From Cinclus cinclus (Eukaryota > Chordata > Aves > Passeriformes > Cinclidae), in assembly GCF_963662255.1 (NCBI RefSeq), contig NC_085046.1, forward strand, positions 101,201,324 to 101,265,323: a stretch of DNA of 64,000 nt. The letters are read 5' to 3'. Below are positions 37,610 to 51,550 of this stretch, piece after piece; position 1 is the first letter of the stretch, and each line of letters opens with the position of its first letter. The position numbers and the translations under genes are program-made. The notes beneath the pieces are model-generated. The model did no database searches, was not told where the DNA came from, and worked only from the letters and a program-made list of their open reading frames with translations.

Positions 37610-39559
37610 GCTAGAGCAGTCCCTATCCACCTTCTGTTACAAGGGCAGCACTGCTGCTGCAAACATTTCACTACAAAATGTTCACCTTCTGGGCCATTTC
37701 CAGAAATGAGCAGGTCCCTGGTCTGTTAAAGAGTTGGGTGATCTTTTTCTTCCTCTTTCAACCCATTAGAATGGAGGGAATCCAAAATTATGCTCAATTG
37801 AAAATTAATACAGCTGTGCACAATTTTGCTAGTTTTTTGAAGTGATCTATTTTCCTGTGTGCCAGTCTGCAATTCCTTCCCCCTCCCTTATCCTTGTTCC
37901 AGAGACTTTGCTTTAATATTGCATGAGAGAACCTTGACATGTTAAATCATTCTGGCATTCCTGGTCAAATCATAAAGACCACCTGTCTTCATTCTTCAGG
38001 AAATAAATATATCAAGTAAACATCCTTGTAGCTCTTCACTCCTCATCAAGGTACCTCCTTCAAGGGTTGTAGTCATCCCTCCTCCACTTCTTTCCTTCAG
38101 TTTCTCAATCCAGGGACTTGAAATTCTCAGGGCTTCTGCATCTTTTAGTTACTGACACTTTCCTTGGGAGGTGAGCTCTGTTTGGTTCATCTGGTGTGAG
38201 GACTACAAGCTCTCCTAACCCCATTTTTAGCAATTAATAATTTCTTATCCCTCACAGATCCCGGATAACAGAACTTCCCAACCTGTATCCAAAATAGAAA
38301 CAGTTTCACCAGTGTTTCCATGGCTAGAAAATGGATGACTTACCCATATGGAATTTATTTTTGCAACTATTTCAGAGCTATTCTTACCCCACAGTCTTTG
38401 AGGCAGCTTGCAGGATCTATTTGCTTTTCAATAATGTCAGATATCCAGCTCTGTTTAGATCAACAGCTAATGATGGAGATGTTAAGCTGAGATGATTTCC
38501 AAAAGACCAATCGTGTCTGTCACCAGATCTCTGCAAGTACCATTTAATCTGACTGATTTAAAATTATTTTAGGGCTGTACAGTGCCCCGAAACACTTGGG
38601 AAACAAGTGACCCAATATAGCACCTTTTGGGGACAAACTTCTGCTCAACACACAGGCTCAGGCTTGAAAAAAGCATCTTGGATGTGCATGGAGTTCCCGG
38701 CAACACAAGAGAAAGGATCTAAGGTGACTTGCTGTATCAGAGTCTTTGATAATTGCAACAGCGGGATTGCTGCATCTTACCCTTTGTGGTGAATAGAATA
38801 GAGTTCTTCTGAGAATAGAATCAGAAGAGAGAGACTTGAAGTGGAAATCATGCAGTGGCAGGCTCCCTTGTGCAGAGGCCTGGACCTGAAGAGAATATGG
38901 CAGAGGGAGCATGATGACCTTCTTTAGAAGTAGGACTTGCAAACATACTGTGTACTATCTTCTACACATATACTGCATGCTCATCTCTTCTGGGAGTACA
39001 GCAGAAGTTTATTCAGCTCTAGCTGCCTGTCTGTTGGAAAGCAGACCTTAGAAGGTCCTTCTAAAGTCCATTAAAAACACCATTTTCTGTTCTATCTGCA
39101 AAGGGATAATAACCTATTAAAAAATTCTGGGGAAGATTTTGCAGGAAACTCATGGTGTACAGTAATAGGTTATTAAAAAAAAAAAAGCTTCTGAGTAATT
39201 CTGAAATCTTGAACTGCAAGGCAGGGGTCCAGGCATCATTAATTAACATCTGTAAAGTGTTGATATCTCTCTGGTGAGCAGGACCCTCTTTTCCTCTTAT
39301 TCTTAAAAAGCCTTGAGTTGTGTCATTTGAAATTAGTGTAGGCCATTATGAATACAGCTATTTTCACTCCAGGTCTTTGCTTTTAGATCTTTGGTAGGTT
39401 ATGAATTCCTAATATGATGTTGATACCAATGAAGAGATCTTATGTCAGCACTATTAAGACACACTTCCCATGGAAAGTGTAGAAACAGTGCTAAATTTAA
39501 GTTGTCCCGAAGTAAATGATCCCATCTCTACTGAAAGTGTTATCCTTCAGTCAGAATTT

Positions 39560-39610
39560 TGTTTTGTTGTTGTTGGTGGTGGTGGGGGGGGTTTTTTTTT
39601 TGTTTGTTTT
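39560..39610. repeat. TTG/GGT/poly-G/poly-T low-complexity tract
   Basis: The tract passes from GTTGTTGTT through GGTGGTGGT and an 8-G run to a 10-T run. It is low complexity only. Confidence 0.85.
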
Positions 39611-42600
39611 AAAACTACTACGAATATGTAACTTCCAGGGGTTACTTAGGAGCTTACCAAATAAAACATATGACTGAAACAAGATACCAAAAGCTATTAT
39701 GTGTATCTGATCCATGTAAAGTGAGACGAACAATATACGTATAGTTATGTCAGAGAAAAAGCAAAATTATATTTCAGGTGGGTACTATAACCACATTCAT
39801 ACTTCAGTCAAACACAAAAAAAGATTGTGATTTTTTGTAAGAGTTGGGAGAAGGAACTTCACCTTCATCGCTTGTAAGCCATGTGGCCTCAGGCCAGTCA
39901 GAGTTTTTATGACAAACATATTATGAGAAGGAGGAAGAGTGTATGTCCTGATGGAGTTGTGTGAGTTCATAATGGGAATCTAAAAATACAGTACAGGAAA
40001 GAACAAACAGGAGTTTGTGATGCCCTGGAACTCACGAGTTCTGCTACAGAAAGCAGCAGAAATATAAGCAAGAATTTGCTTCTTTAGATAATGCTCCCAA
40101 GAAGCCATCATTTTAATGTTATTTTCCTGGGAACTTCCTCAATGGTATTGCAAACAAGGGGAAATAATCAGCAAACAAATTGCAGAAGGTCTCTCTAAGT
40201 GATAAAAAACCCCTCATTTGTTTAAAAAAAGCACTTTTCCTTTGCTTCCGAGCCTCTATTTGGTCTTGGAGGAAAAACACATCCCATGAATACTGTCTGA
40301 AGTAATGGAATATACAAAGTCCAGCATCACAACAGCAAAAATTGCCAAGCTCAAGGTACAACATATCGATACCAGGTGTCTGATCTGGGAAGGAAACTTG
40401 GCTGAGAGATTGGTTATAAGTACTGTAAACAAAAGTATGGAAGCATCCCTGCACTGAGCTCATGCAGAGGGATTAGTGAGCTCTTTGTTTCTCATGCTTG
40501 AGGCAGGAGGCAGTAGGGAAGGAAGAGTGTTTCTTGCTCCCAGCCCTTCGCCATGCTTTACCTACAGCATGTCTTAAACCTTTCCAGAAGTCATCCCCAG
40601 GGTTTAGTGAGGGCTCTTCAGAGAGTACCAGCCCTCTTTGCTCAGAGATTGCACAGATCACACCCATTAGTTTGACATCTAACAGGCAAATTTGTCTTTC
40701 ATTTCCACCAGAGCCAATATTTTAGATTCAGTGTCTTAGGGTTCAGTCTTTATAGATACCTTTGATCAGTGCTTCAGAAGGGGAAGTTTGGGCATTCTGG
40801 AGTTTTGTTCAGAGCTGTAAGGTATCTCCACCAGCTGTTGCTGGTGAACAGTTGGGGTGCTTGCTTGTTGACAGGAATACCTCTTACCTGGCAGCCTAAA
40901 TCCCCATGTTCCTCTTCTGTCCAATATCTGTCATGCTTGTTCATGTCCTGGGATGCTAATTCCTCATTTCTGCCTTGACATACTGCAGCATTCAGGTGCC
41001 TGCTTCAGGAAGGCTCTGAGTTTCTTTCTCCTTCATCTCTCTCAGGCTTCCTGTGAAAATCCAGATTTCATTCAACAGGACTTGGAAAACAGGTTACAAG
41101 TGAAATCCAAGCCTACTCACAGCAGAAATTCTTCCTGGCTTCTTTGATGTGTCTCACCCAGGGGCCCTAAGGCATCTTTTAGCTTTGTATAGTCAAAGTG
41201 TCAAGGTCATTACAGTTGTTTTCTTCTGTTGCTACACAGGCCAGCTAGAGCTACAAAAAAATTTCTATTTTTTTACTAGATAACTCTTGAATCTATATTC
41301 TATACAACTTTAATTCTCAGTTGGTTTTGTCAGCTTTTTACAGACCACACAAGATGTTATTAACTAGAGAATGGCTTGTGTTACTTTTCTGTGTTACAAG
41401 TTTATTAATGATGACTGAGATGAGATCCCTTCTGGGAAGATACTTACCTTTTCTAAAATAGTTGACACAGCACAAATTGTTTTAGGATTGAAGGAGATAA
41501 GTTGAAACTGCTGAGGGACAGGAGCATGACTGTAGTTACACAAAGCAGAGAAATCCATGTGTAAACAAACATTCAGGCTGTCAAACCTCCCTTTCTAAAA
41601 ATTTGGAATAAACTCATTTTGTGTCTTGTATATGACTCAAATGTTTACAGATCTCATGATGTATACTAAGGATTTGAAGCAAAGCCTAAAGAAAACATCT
41701 ATGCAATACACAATTCATTTTATAGATGGATCTGGCACCTACTTTTATGAGAACATATGGTGAATATTTAGAGAACAAATCTATGCAATTCAATTTCACC
41801 TCCAATATGCATGTTTTCAGTGAGTGGCTTAAGGCCAAACAGGATAATACCCCTTGTGGGATCCCCTACACCACTCCCAATTGATTCAAGACAACGAATT
41901 TAATGGCGGCTGCCAGTCATTTGTGGATTCTGTAATTTGAATGCATTCCCAGACATTAACCCCATGAGTCTAAGCACTCTCCTTTCTCTGGTACACAGGG
42001 GAAAACTCCTATGATAGCTAGATGCATTACTTTTGATATGATGGTAATTTATGGGTTTGATATTCTCAGCTCATGGAGCCTCTGCGACATCTTAATCTTC
42101 TAAAAAACCCTTATTTTACAGCGGGAAACTGATAATGTATTGACTCTCAGGTAGTATTAATAAAAATTGAAGCTTTTTTGTTTTTAACAGTATTTCCCCC
42201 TGTAATTCTGTGTAGTTCTCTTGATTTGAAACCACAGTGCTATAACAGGATCAGGATGAGTGGGTGCCCATGAAAACTCTCACTTGGAAAAGCTGCTTGC
42301 AAAACCAGGATTGCTATTTACTACTGTTCAAGAGATTTAGAACTGATACTGTTCTTCAAAGGGTTTTCTCAATTTTCCTTGATGAAAAGAATAGTTTGAA
42401 CTATTCTCCATTGAAGTTAAAATTGTATACTACTACTTAGTATAAAAGGGGGAAAATCATGTCCTGGACAGAAAACCTTCTACACCCAAGGCAGCAAATA
42501 TTTATTGTTCTAATGGTCAAACCATAGAAAAACTGTTGCTGTTGCAGTGTATTATCATATATCCTTACCATTATCTTCATTTTTATTGCTATCTGGAGTA

Positions 42601-45600
42601 TAACATGACTGCAAGGCTGTTACACATTGAACAGTGTAGGAGACAGGAACAAGAAGCCTTAAAAGTCAGAAAAGTTGATTCTGACTCTGAAATACCTCTC
42701 AGCAAAATCCAAGATTTTAACGATGATGAAAATCAGGGGAAGAATTGTACCTAGGGGTATATTTTGAAATGGAATGGAAGAAAAGGGACTCTTAGGCAAT
42801 CTCTGCTCTCTATATGTAAGGGGGCTCCTGCAGATGTGGCTGGCAGTGCTCTGGTCTCTCATTCTCCTATTCACAGGGAGCACAGAAATGGCACCAAGTC
42901 AAAGTATCTGGATTGCCCTTTGTGCCTGAGTCACTTTGGCAGAGCTCAGTGCAACTAGCAGAGTCATTTTTTGCAAAGAGTTTCATCCATGGGCTATTTT
43001 ACATAGATGTAAATGTCTTCAGAAGCTGCCAGGAGGATCAAGCCTTGCAATGTTTTTTTGATCAAAGTTTTAAAATCAGTAAAAATGTCTGGCATAAGCC
43101 AGGGTCTTGGTCTGGATCTGAAACATTTGTGTTTTGGTAAAGAATGGAATAGAACAACAACTGAAACTTTGACTGGAAGTAAGAAACTGCTTAGAATGAG
43201 AGTCACTGATGTTCTGTCAGAAAGTGAGAGATGGATGCAACTGTGGATGGACAGAGGGAGGTCTCTGGGAGGAGGGGCAGGTGCTGGTGAAGGTATCTGC
43301 TGAGTTCCTAGCTTCCTCAGCTGTCTGCACAGCCTGTGAAGGCAGAAGTACTCCTCCATCACCATAATCCTTGTGCTGTTCATTTTTATCAAGTAATGCC
43401 AGTTAAGCTACAGGGTTCAGATGCACCCACACATAGGATTGTTCAGTTTGTTTTTTACCTGGACACTTAGCACAGCTTAGGTAAGCTTTCTTCCTTTCAA
43501 ATGTAATGTAATATGTAGTATGACATCTTTGATGAGTAGTTTGGATGCCAGTCTCAAAGGCACCATGAAATGCCATCCTTCAGGCCCAAGCAGCTTGGTG
43601 TCCTGCCCTTACACTGCTGCTCAGCAGGAGCAGGGAGTGGGTTCTGCCTCTGGGCTCTGGCACTGGGATCGATTTGCTGTGAGAGCCACAGACCCACAAA
43701 AGCTGACAGCTGGGGGCCCAGTGGGAGCCAATTTCTTTATACTCTGCATGCTGCCAGGGCCTGATCCCATATCCTCTTCCTTGCTAAATCCCTCATGTGC
43801 TTTATGTACATGGGGAATGGAGAATCGGGGCCCAAGACCACAAAAGAAAGGGAAGCTGAGTTCTGTGAAGAAATTACAGAATTACCACTACTTCTAGGCC
43901 CAAGCAAAGTAACTGGCCAGAGTTACTGAATCACACGAGGAGACGAAGATGCAATCTGTAACATTGCACGTCTGCCTTGGTTTTCTATCCATAATTTGAA
44001 TGCTTAAAACTTCAATGGAAAATTCTGAAGAAATATGAGGGTGACATTTGAGAGGAGTGGAGAAAAATAAACTATTAATAAACAGAGCAAAATTATGTGT
44101 AATGATGAACAATATTCTAAACCCACAATCTTTCTGCCCTCCTCAAATTTTCAGGCAGAAAATAGGCTCCTCTTCTTGATGCAAAAGATGGGATGCCATA
44201 GTTGCTCAGCCATAAACATACCAGGATTATTTAGAACATTTTGTCTTTTAAAATTGTACCCTGCTCTTATTGAGAATGTGTGAAGGAATAATTTGATGCT
44301 TTGATGCTGCTAACAGCAAACTTAACTAATTTCCGAGAACAGCACTGGATTTCCAAGAACAGTTTTGCCACATTTCCCTCTAGAGGAATCCTGTGCCCAG
44401 AGAGTCGATGCTGAGTGGTTTCACAGTGCTCAGCAGACAACAGGCACTACATGGATCCTCCTTTCATATGCCGGGCCCTGATGTGCTCAGTAAAGACAGA
44501 GCTGGGAAGGAGGCTCTGCAGGTACTGAGGGCTCTTTCAGCAGCACAATAAAAGCCTGTCCCAGCTGCTTTGCTATGCTGGTTCCCACCACAAAAGAACA
44601 TAAGCAAAGCTTCTGGACACAGATAAGCAGGCACAGATGAAAACCTGGTGCTATCCACCAGGGCTAAAAGTGACATTAAACAAAGCTGACTGTCCAAGAC
44701 ACTGACCTTTTTGTTTTTTTCCTTCCTTTTTTTGCTTTAAACTCAGGTCTAGTCCCACTCTCAGTGCAGGAAGCATAAAGAAATGGTTCAAGGTGATACT
44801 AGATTTCATTTTCTCAAGCTGCAATGCCATATTTGCTGTACAAACAGCTCCTCACCATGTCCTGCTCCTTGCCAAATTGGCCTTTAGATGTGCTGAGTGG
44901 TGGCAGGAGGCCAGCACCACCTTTGAGACTGATGTCATGGTCAGTCTGTGACATGCCTGCAAGCAGCATATTTTGTAAGGATCCATGCTCCTCATTCACC
45001 ACTGAGACCAGTTCTTATTTGTGTTTAAATCCCTCTGTATGGCAGAGTGCCACCTGCAACTCCCAAGAAACCCTCAAAGATGTCGGCTGAACTGAAAGGT
45101 ATTTTCCATGATTGTAGTTCAGGAACTTGCATATTTCACACTCTGAGTGCTAGGAAAACAGTTAAAATGTTGTATTTATGACTGTTTTGTGCTGTCCTTT
45201 GTGGCAAAAGCAGGAAATAGAAATGGATTTTGATCTGTGGGTACACCCACTCCAGCTGCCCTGCTTATCCTGCTTCACTCTCCCTTGTGTGCCAACAGTG
45301 CAGCAGAGCAGCCTGGTGGGAGGCAGGTTCTCTCCTCTGCCTCTGAGGAGCTCGAGCGAGGCAGTAATGGGAAGCCCATGGCCAAGATCCTTGCAGACAG
45401 AGCTGCTCTTGTCATGGAGGGAGCCCAGCAGCACCCAGAGCTGGTCTCTGAACAGTTTTGCCTTGAACAGGTACAGCCCAGAGAAATCCAGTCCAGGTGG
45501 ACAGCAGCTTGAGGTCATGTCTGTGGCTGTAATATTCTGTCTGCTCTCACTGGTGAAGCTTTAGGCAACATGACATGAGGCTCAGTAACTTCCTTAAGGA

Positions 45601-45867
45601 ATTTATCATCTAAGTTATTTGGCAATGCTAAGACACCAGCTCCATAACACCAGGGTATGCTCTCCTCCTGCAGGCTCACCTTCTCTAGTCTGATGGCCCC
45701 TTGCTGCATGGAGAAACTCACAGGATGTGGAAACTTTCATTAAACCTTGCCATTGATCCACTGGAAGGGCAACCTCATGTAGTCAATGCAGCCTAGTAAG
45801 GAGCAGAAACTTGGTGTTTTCCAAGCCCTACTGCACCTCCCTAAATAAATTATTTAACGTGGCATCT

Positions 45868-45895
45868 AAACTGAGGCATCTAAATGCCTCAGTTT
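45868..45895. repeat. Perfect 12-bp inverted repeat with 4-nt loop
   Basis: AAACTGAGGCAT (45868-45879) and ATGCCTCAGTTT (45884-45895) are exact reverse complements around the loop CTAA. The 10-mer GGCATCTAAA is also repeated directly, at 45861 and 45875. Confidence 0.9.
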
Positions 45896-48534
45896 CTCAT
45901 CTGGAAGAACAGCAACCATCACAAGAGAGCAAACAAACTTCCATATGTTCCCAAGAACCAAATGGCTGTGTAAGCACTGCCTCAGCTCATATAGAACCTG
46001 AGAGGGAAGCCAGTATAAAAATTCAGATAGGTACATACAAAACAGGCTGGCAGACACATTCCTGCTGAGTTCTTTTTGGCCCTTGGAATTTAGATGAGCA
46101 GTTGCAGTTTCTTATGTTTGCTGTCATTTATTTCTCTGTGATGCTGGATTAGTACCCCTCCTGCTCAGACTTGCTGAGCTCTCTGGATTAGTACCATTTC
46201 CACTGCTGGATTTTCTATACAAGTTAAGGAAGTACAAATTAATCTTCACAGAGAGCATACACATCTAGAAAAAATGGCAAGAGTATTCCTGTCTTCAGTC
46301 ATGGGGCACAGCCTGCATTATGACAATAACTAGAAGCTGATAATTTCTTGCATGGTATGGCTACTGCATTAATGTATTTCCTGAATGGCTATGGATATTC
46401 CCTATTCAAAGAGGCTAAGTTCCAAAAAGCTCCAAAAGTAAATATGTTTCTCTCACTGTCAAAAACAGAGAGACAAAGAAATTCCTTTCTCCTGCCTCTA
46501 CCTGCTCACATTTAATTAGTAACACAATTTCTTCCTGTACTAAGGAAATGGCTTCTTCTTCTTCTACAGGTCACTCCAGCACAGCAGACACTACTATAAA
46601 AACAAGTTCCCAGTAAAATGTTGCAATACAGAGAAAACTCCTCAAAACTGGTATATGATAATTGGTCAAGCTCTTTGGATCCACATTACTGGGTACTGTA
46701 TGTAGCTGCTACAGCTAAAACTCATGTAAGACTCCAAATTTTCTGTAACCACTCAGTCACACTGGTCACCAGGAGTGTCTGGTTGTTTATGCTGCTGAAG
46801 ACAATGAACACCTTCCCAACACAGCTGTGGGGTATCCAGGAGAAGGGTGAGATGTGTCTGGGCAGCCCCTCCTGGGGGCTCTCCTAATCCTTGAGCTCCC
46901 CATTCTTTCAGAGCTAACCCCAGCACTGCCTGCCCGAGGTATGAGCCATGTTTGCTTTCCTCTTGCACTCCCTGACAAACTCACATGGACGTGTGTGTGC
47001 TTGTGTAATTACATATTTTTCGGTGTGTATGCATAAGAAAAGCAATCTCCAGTGCACACAGGTCTCTCCTGAGGCAGAGGATGAGCAAGTACATTATGAG
47101 ACAGATGTTAGTCATGCTGCTTATTAAACCACAGCATGGTAGTGTTCAAATACTGAAGTGGTAAGAGTGGGAGGACTGAGAAGAAGAGGGAAAATTATTT
47201 TCAGGTGTCTGTTTCTAATAACAACATTTTCAGAGGGGGTGAGCACACAAAACCTCTTTGATTTAATTTGGGACATGATGTTTCATTCCCATTTCTTGTT
47301 TGGAAAACACTGGGATAACTGAGATCTCTACCTCAAGTGATATCTTCCCATGCAATGCAGCTGTTCCAATCAGGTGGTCCTTGAACTTTCCAAAACCTCC
47401 CAGTGAACACTAGTGCCTTCTTAATATTTTTTTTATCTTGCTGCTAAAACTCGTTGCCAGAAAATCAGGCAATAATCTAAACTCCAGTTAACTTGGTTTA
47501 ATCTGAAATTTATGTCCATTCCCCCTGCTTTCTAACCCATAAAGCATTTGGATTATTAATTGCTGTTTCTTATGGATTTTGAATATACAGCTGAGGGTAT
47601 AGGTGTACCAGGGTAGGTTTTGTAAAACATCTGCTCTGTGAAAGCAATACCTGCCTGTTCTAAAGAGCCATCGTGCTGTAGCCCTACAGAATTTGTCAGA
47701 TGTTTTACATTTTTGCAATCTGATGGCATGCTATAAACCATGTCTTTGGTGGGGAAGGATTTGCATGCTGTTTGATGTATGTGCCAGCTCGTGGCCTGCT
47801 GCTCCCTAAAGCAAAGGCTTGTTTGCATAAAACATGCATCAAAAGGAGGTTTGCTTACGTGGTAGTACACTCAGATGCCTGCTGGAAAAAGGGAACTCAC
47901 CGTGATGGAGATTGAAAGACTGTGTCTGAATCTTTTGATTGTGTCTGTATGCTCCATCTGATCAAGCTGATACAGAAGAGAATCCATAATTTATCAAAGT
48001 AAATGATTTAGAAAAAAAAAAGAGAAAACAACAACACCAGCCAATGGCTTATATGCTATTCCCCAGACATTTCTTCAATGACCATTTTGCCTAGTCCCTC
48101 ATTAGCACCGAAAAAATTGCTAGACTTTAATCACAAAGACTTCCTAAGCAGATTAAAGGCCAATTTTCACTGTCCATTTAACTTATCTTTAAAGCTCTGT
48201 ATTGTATTTCTCTTCTTAATCTGAGCTGAGCTTTTGCACACAAATACTGTTTAAAAACAGCAGAGCAAATACTATGTGGCAACTCTATTTCCAAAGACCA
48301 GGTTTGCAGCAGTCTGTGGTTAAAAGCTGTGTGATGCTGATATGGGATAAAAGACAATACTAAGAGGGCTCTGAAAGTCTATTTGGTCTAAAGAACATCT
48401 CTTCCACCCTGTTGTGGAAAAGGACCCTTTATAGACCATGCAAAGTGTCTGTTATTAGGGGTCTGGTGTTACCCCTGTATATACACATAGGCATTGCTAG
48501 ATATAAAAAGATAAAAGAGGCTTTCTGTCTTAAA

Positions 48535-48551
48535 GATAGAGACAGAGAGAC

Positions 48552-48604
<53 letters not shown>
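48535..48604. repeat. (GACA)n microsatellite
   Basis: Twelve perfect GACA units (48557-48604) are preceded by imperfect GACAGAGA units from 48535. Confidence 0.97.
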
Positions 48605-48606
<2 letters not shown>

Positions 48607-48679
48607 TCTATGCTTCTTTTTCCATCTTCCTTTAGGAGACTGTTTTCAGTATATATATTTAATTGTGTCATCTTCTGTG

Positions 48680-48713
48680 ACTACATCAGCTGTTGGTCTT
48701 TAGCTGATGTAGT
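48680..48713. repeat. Perfect 12-bp inverted repeat with 10-nt loop
   Basis: ACTACATCAGCT at 48680-48691 is the exact reverse complement of AGCTGATGTAGT at 48702-48713. In RNA from the plus strand, a G-U pair could be added on each side of the stem. Confidence 0.9.
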
Positions 48714-50738
48714 TTTAGAAAGATTTAATGCCCAGTATGCTGCCTGATGTGTTTTAGTTCTGCATAGAAGCTGTGGAGGTGCTGCCTCTAGGCAGCTGGC
48801 AATGAACCTTTTGCATGTAATATATTATTTTCTGTTTAAATGATTGTTTCTAGGCTGTAATTATTGTGTCTGCACTGCAATACGCACCAAGCCTAATCAG
48901 TTCATCTGTCAGCATTGTCTGCTACCCTGATAAGAGACTAAAACCATTGCAGGCCTGACCTAATAGATGTCAAGTTTTAAAAATGTCCTACTGCTTCTTC
49001 AGATTGGCTGTTTCTGCGGCAAGATTGATAGAGGCTTCAGAAAAGTGCATGTGGATTTTTAAACTAGATTTTACTCAGTGACCTGACTCCCATGGAAAGA
49101 AGCATTTCCACATATCCAAAGCTTTCTGGTATGTAGGTCACAGTCAATTTAGTTAACTTGCTAAGTAGCTCAAATGATAATTTAATTTTGGTATAGGGTG
49201 GTGTGTTTTCTTTTTCACCATTCAGGTCAGAAGTGGCCTTAGGTAACAGTGGTCTAGTTCCTCACTCCATTCCCCATCCTGGCTGCATTTGAGTTTCAGA
49301 GTTGCCTCTGCCTAACCTGAAGAACCAGCACCAGAAGTATATTCTGTACTTGCACTGGGATGATTTCAGGGTAACTAACTCCTGTCAGAGAAACCAGAAA
49401 CCCTGGTAGTGGGACTAGCTAAATAAACCAGTTCTGGTTCTGGGAGCTGGCAGGGGCTAAGTGGTGCTTGTGAGACAGGGTCCATAGTGATGGAGGTTCT
49501 CCCAGTTCTTCATGGAGAACTGATGTTGATCAGGGGGGCTGCTGGTCACCTAAACCACATCTGCTGACCAAGAGTTCAGGCAGACTCTTTTAAGTGGGGA
49601 AATTCTAAGAGCTAAATTATTTAGCTCTGTGCTAGGAAGATGCACTAATTATTTGCTGAGTAAAAGTAACCCACATACCTGAGGAGGCGTCATCCCATAG
49701 TGCTGCAGTTTCTGAATAATTTTGCTTCTGTTCTTGATGTGAAAAATGTTGCATAATTCAGAGAATAGTGTCCCACCATGTCTCCTCCACTGTGTGTCAC
49801 TGTGTTCTTCAGGCTCTTCAGGACTCATGGCTTGGCAAGTCAGTCTGTCCTGAAGACTCTGGGGCTTTTTGGGAAAAGCACAACACAGTGCAGCTCATCA
49901 GCTGGAGTTTCCCTGTCACTCAAATGTGGACTGCTTCTGAGAGATGCTGTCGTGTTATAGACAGGCAAGGTTTGTCCCTTTGTGTTTGTCCTCGCATGAA
50001 AGTAACACCACTCAAGGTTTGCTAATGCCAAAGCACAGGTCTGGGGAAGCTCCCCAGGAAATCAGAATGAGATTCACTGTTTACTAAACACAGTTCAGGG
50101 TGTTGGTTTCCAGGGACTCTGTCTTTTCCAACTTTCTATTGCTGTTTTCCTTCCAACTATTTAATGGTCCTATTACTTAAAAAGAAATTGTCTAATATGA
50201 ATACACATCAGAACCTACTTGTAATACATCTAAAATGCCTGTGCAACATATTTATCTTACATTTTTATGTGTACATAGTGAAGCAGAGGTGTTGTCAGAA
50301 GCATCACAGACTAAGAGGAACACAAATAATTCGTGAAGCCAGGACTTTTTTTTGTTTGTTTGTTTGAAATTTCCATTACAAACCACAGTGACATTGTAGT
50401 AAGAAAACTCCCTCTCACTCCAAAGTCTTTGGTTTTGTCATGGAAATAGCTGTGGAAAAATCATGGCCTTTATTGTTCTTCCTCTCATTCATATATGCAA
50501 AGTGGATTTTTTTCAGTCCTGCCAATGCAGTGTGGAGAAAATGCAATGAGGAACAACACAATACATGTCTTCTCCTAGACAACATCAGTAAATGAGGCTG
50601 TATTTTGAAGGCAAACATGCTGAAGCTGTAGTCAGACATTTGTGGTAAAAGTTCCCCAAATGTTTTTAGTTGCTTAAGTCTCCTCCCTGAGAAGAAAATC
50701 AATGAGATTTTTATTTTCTGAATTGCTAAGCACTTAAC

Positions 50739-50760
50739 AATGCAATTCTTGAATTGCATT
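50739..50760. repeat. Near-perfect 22-bp palindrome
   Basis: 10-bp arms AATGCAATTC and GAATTGCATT flank a TT centre. Its inner 12-mer AATTCTTGAATT recurs directly at 50762-50773. Confidence 0.9.
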
Positions 50761-51091
50761 TAATTCTTGAATTCTAGCTAAAATGTATGGACTGCTCATC
50801 TCCTATATAAAAGGGGAAAATGATGCCCTATTCCATTATGGCAGGGCTTAATATTTTTGAGCCAGGTTGGTTCCAACCAGACTAGTGAGAAAGAGGTGCC
50901 TGCTGAGCAAAGCCTGTGGGATGAGCTTATCCATTTGCACTCAGCTCTCTCCTCTGCAGACTAATCCAGAGGGATCACACTGGGAGAGAGGAGCAGGAGG
51001 AGGATTAGGAGAGTACCTGAGTCCATGACATTTTTGTGTGTAAATGTATTCTAAAGTCTTACCGTAGAAATTAAAAAACACAATTACAGTT

Positions 51092-51106
51092 TAAAAACAA
51101 ACAGAC

Positions 51107-51139
<33 letters not shown>

Positions 51140-51150
51140 AAACAACAACC
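51092..51150. repeat. A-rich (AAAAC)n-like tract
   Basis: AAACA/AAAACA units in a low-complexity stretch. It could be the remnant of a retroposon poly(A) tail, but I see no recognisable element body beside it. Confidence 0.7.
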
Positions 51151-51510
51151 TAGGGATTTAAAAGGGCAAAACAAAACTTGTTATTTGCTATTGTTGAGAT
51201 TTAATAGGATTCACATTTCATGGCCTAACAGCACTCTTCCCTTTTAGGGCAGTATCTGCTTACATTGCTCAGCCAGGCTTGTTGCCATCTAGAGACATAT
51301 AAAACTCAATATCCAAACCACCTTCTTTCTTCCCCTCATTCAGATATGCACCTACTTGCAGCACCAAGTACACTGATTTTTCCTTTTCCTGTGACCTTCT
51401 TTCCTCAGACCTCAGCCTACCACCCTGGGCTCCCCAGCCCTGTCCCCAGAAAGGGAACATTCTGCTCCCCACCTCTTGACCTCCTGCAGCTCTAACCTGC
51501 AAGTGATGGC

Positions 51511-51550
51511 TGTAAAACCAGGGACTTGACTGTCAAACCAGGGACTTCTG
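51511..51550 (+). repeat. 20-bp tandem duplication
   Basis: Two adjacent 20-bp units share 16 positions, with the core AAACCAGGGACTT identical. Confidence 0.8.

Larger units (their letters stand above)
36551..48534. other. Noncoding, no gene recognised
   Basis: 12 kb with two inverted repeats listed separately and a direct doublet ATTTCC(G/A)AGAACAG at 44329 and 44349. Open frames of up to about 130 codons at 43-45.5 kb lie in a slightly more GC-rich stretch on both strands at once, which argues against real coding. Confidence 0.6.

Noticed and set aside
45108..45140. Possible CR1 tail (AAGGTATTTTCCATGATTGTAG)
   Set aside because: Only about 20 bp resemble the CR1 3' end, without the preceding TTGGACTAGATGATC-type segment. 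Not enough to call.
43520..45564. Cluster of 120-130-codon frames on both strands
   Set aside because: Slightly higher GC reduces stops on both strands simultaneously. No splice structure or protein family was recognised.
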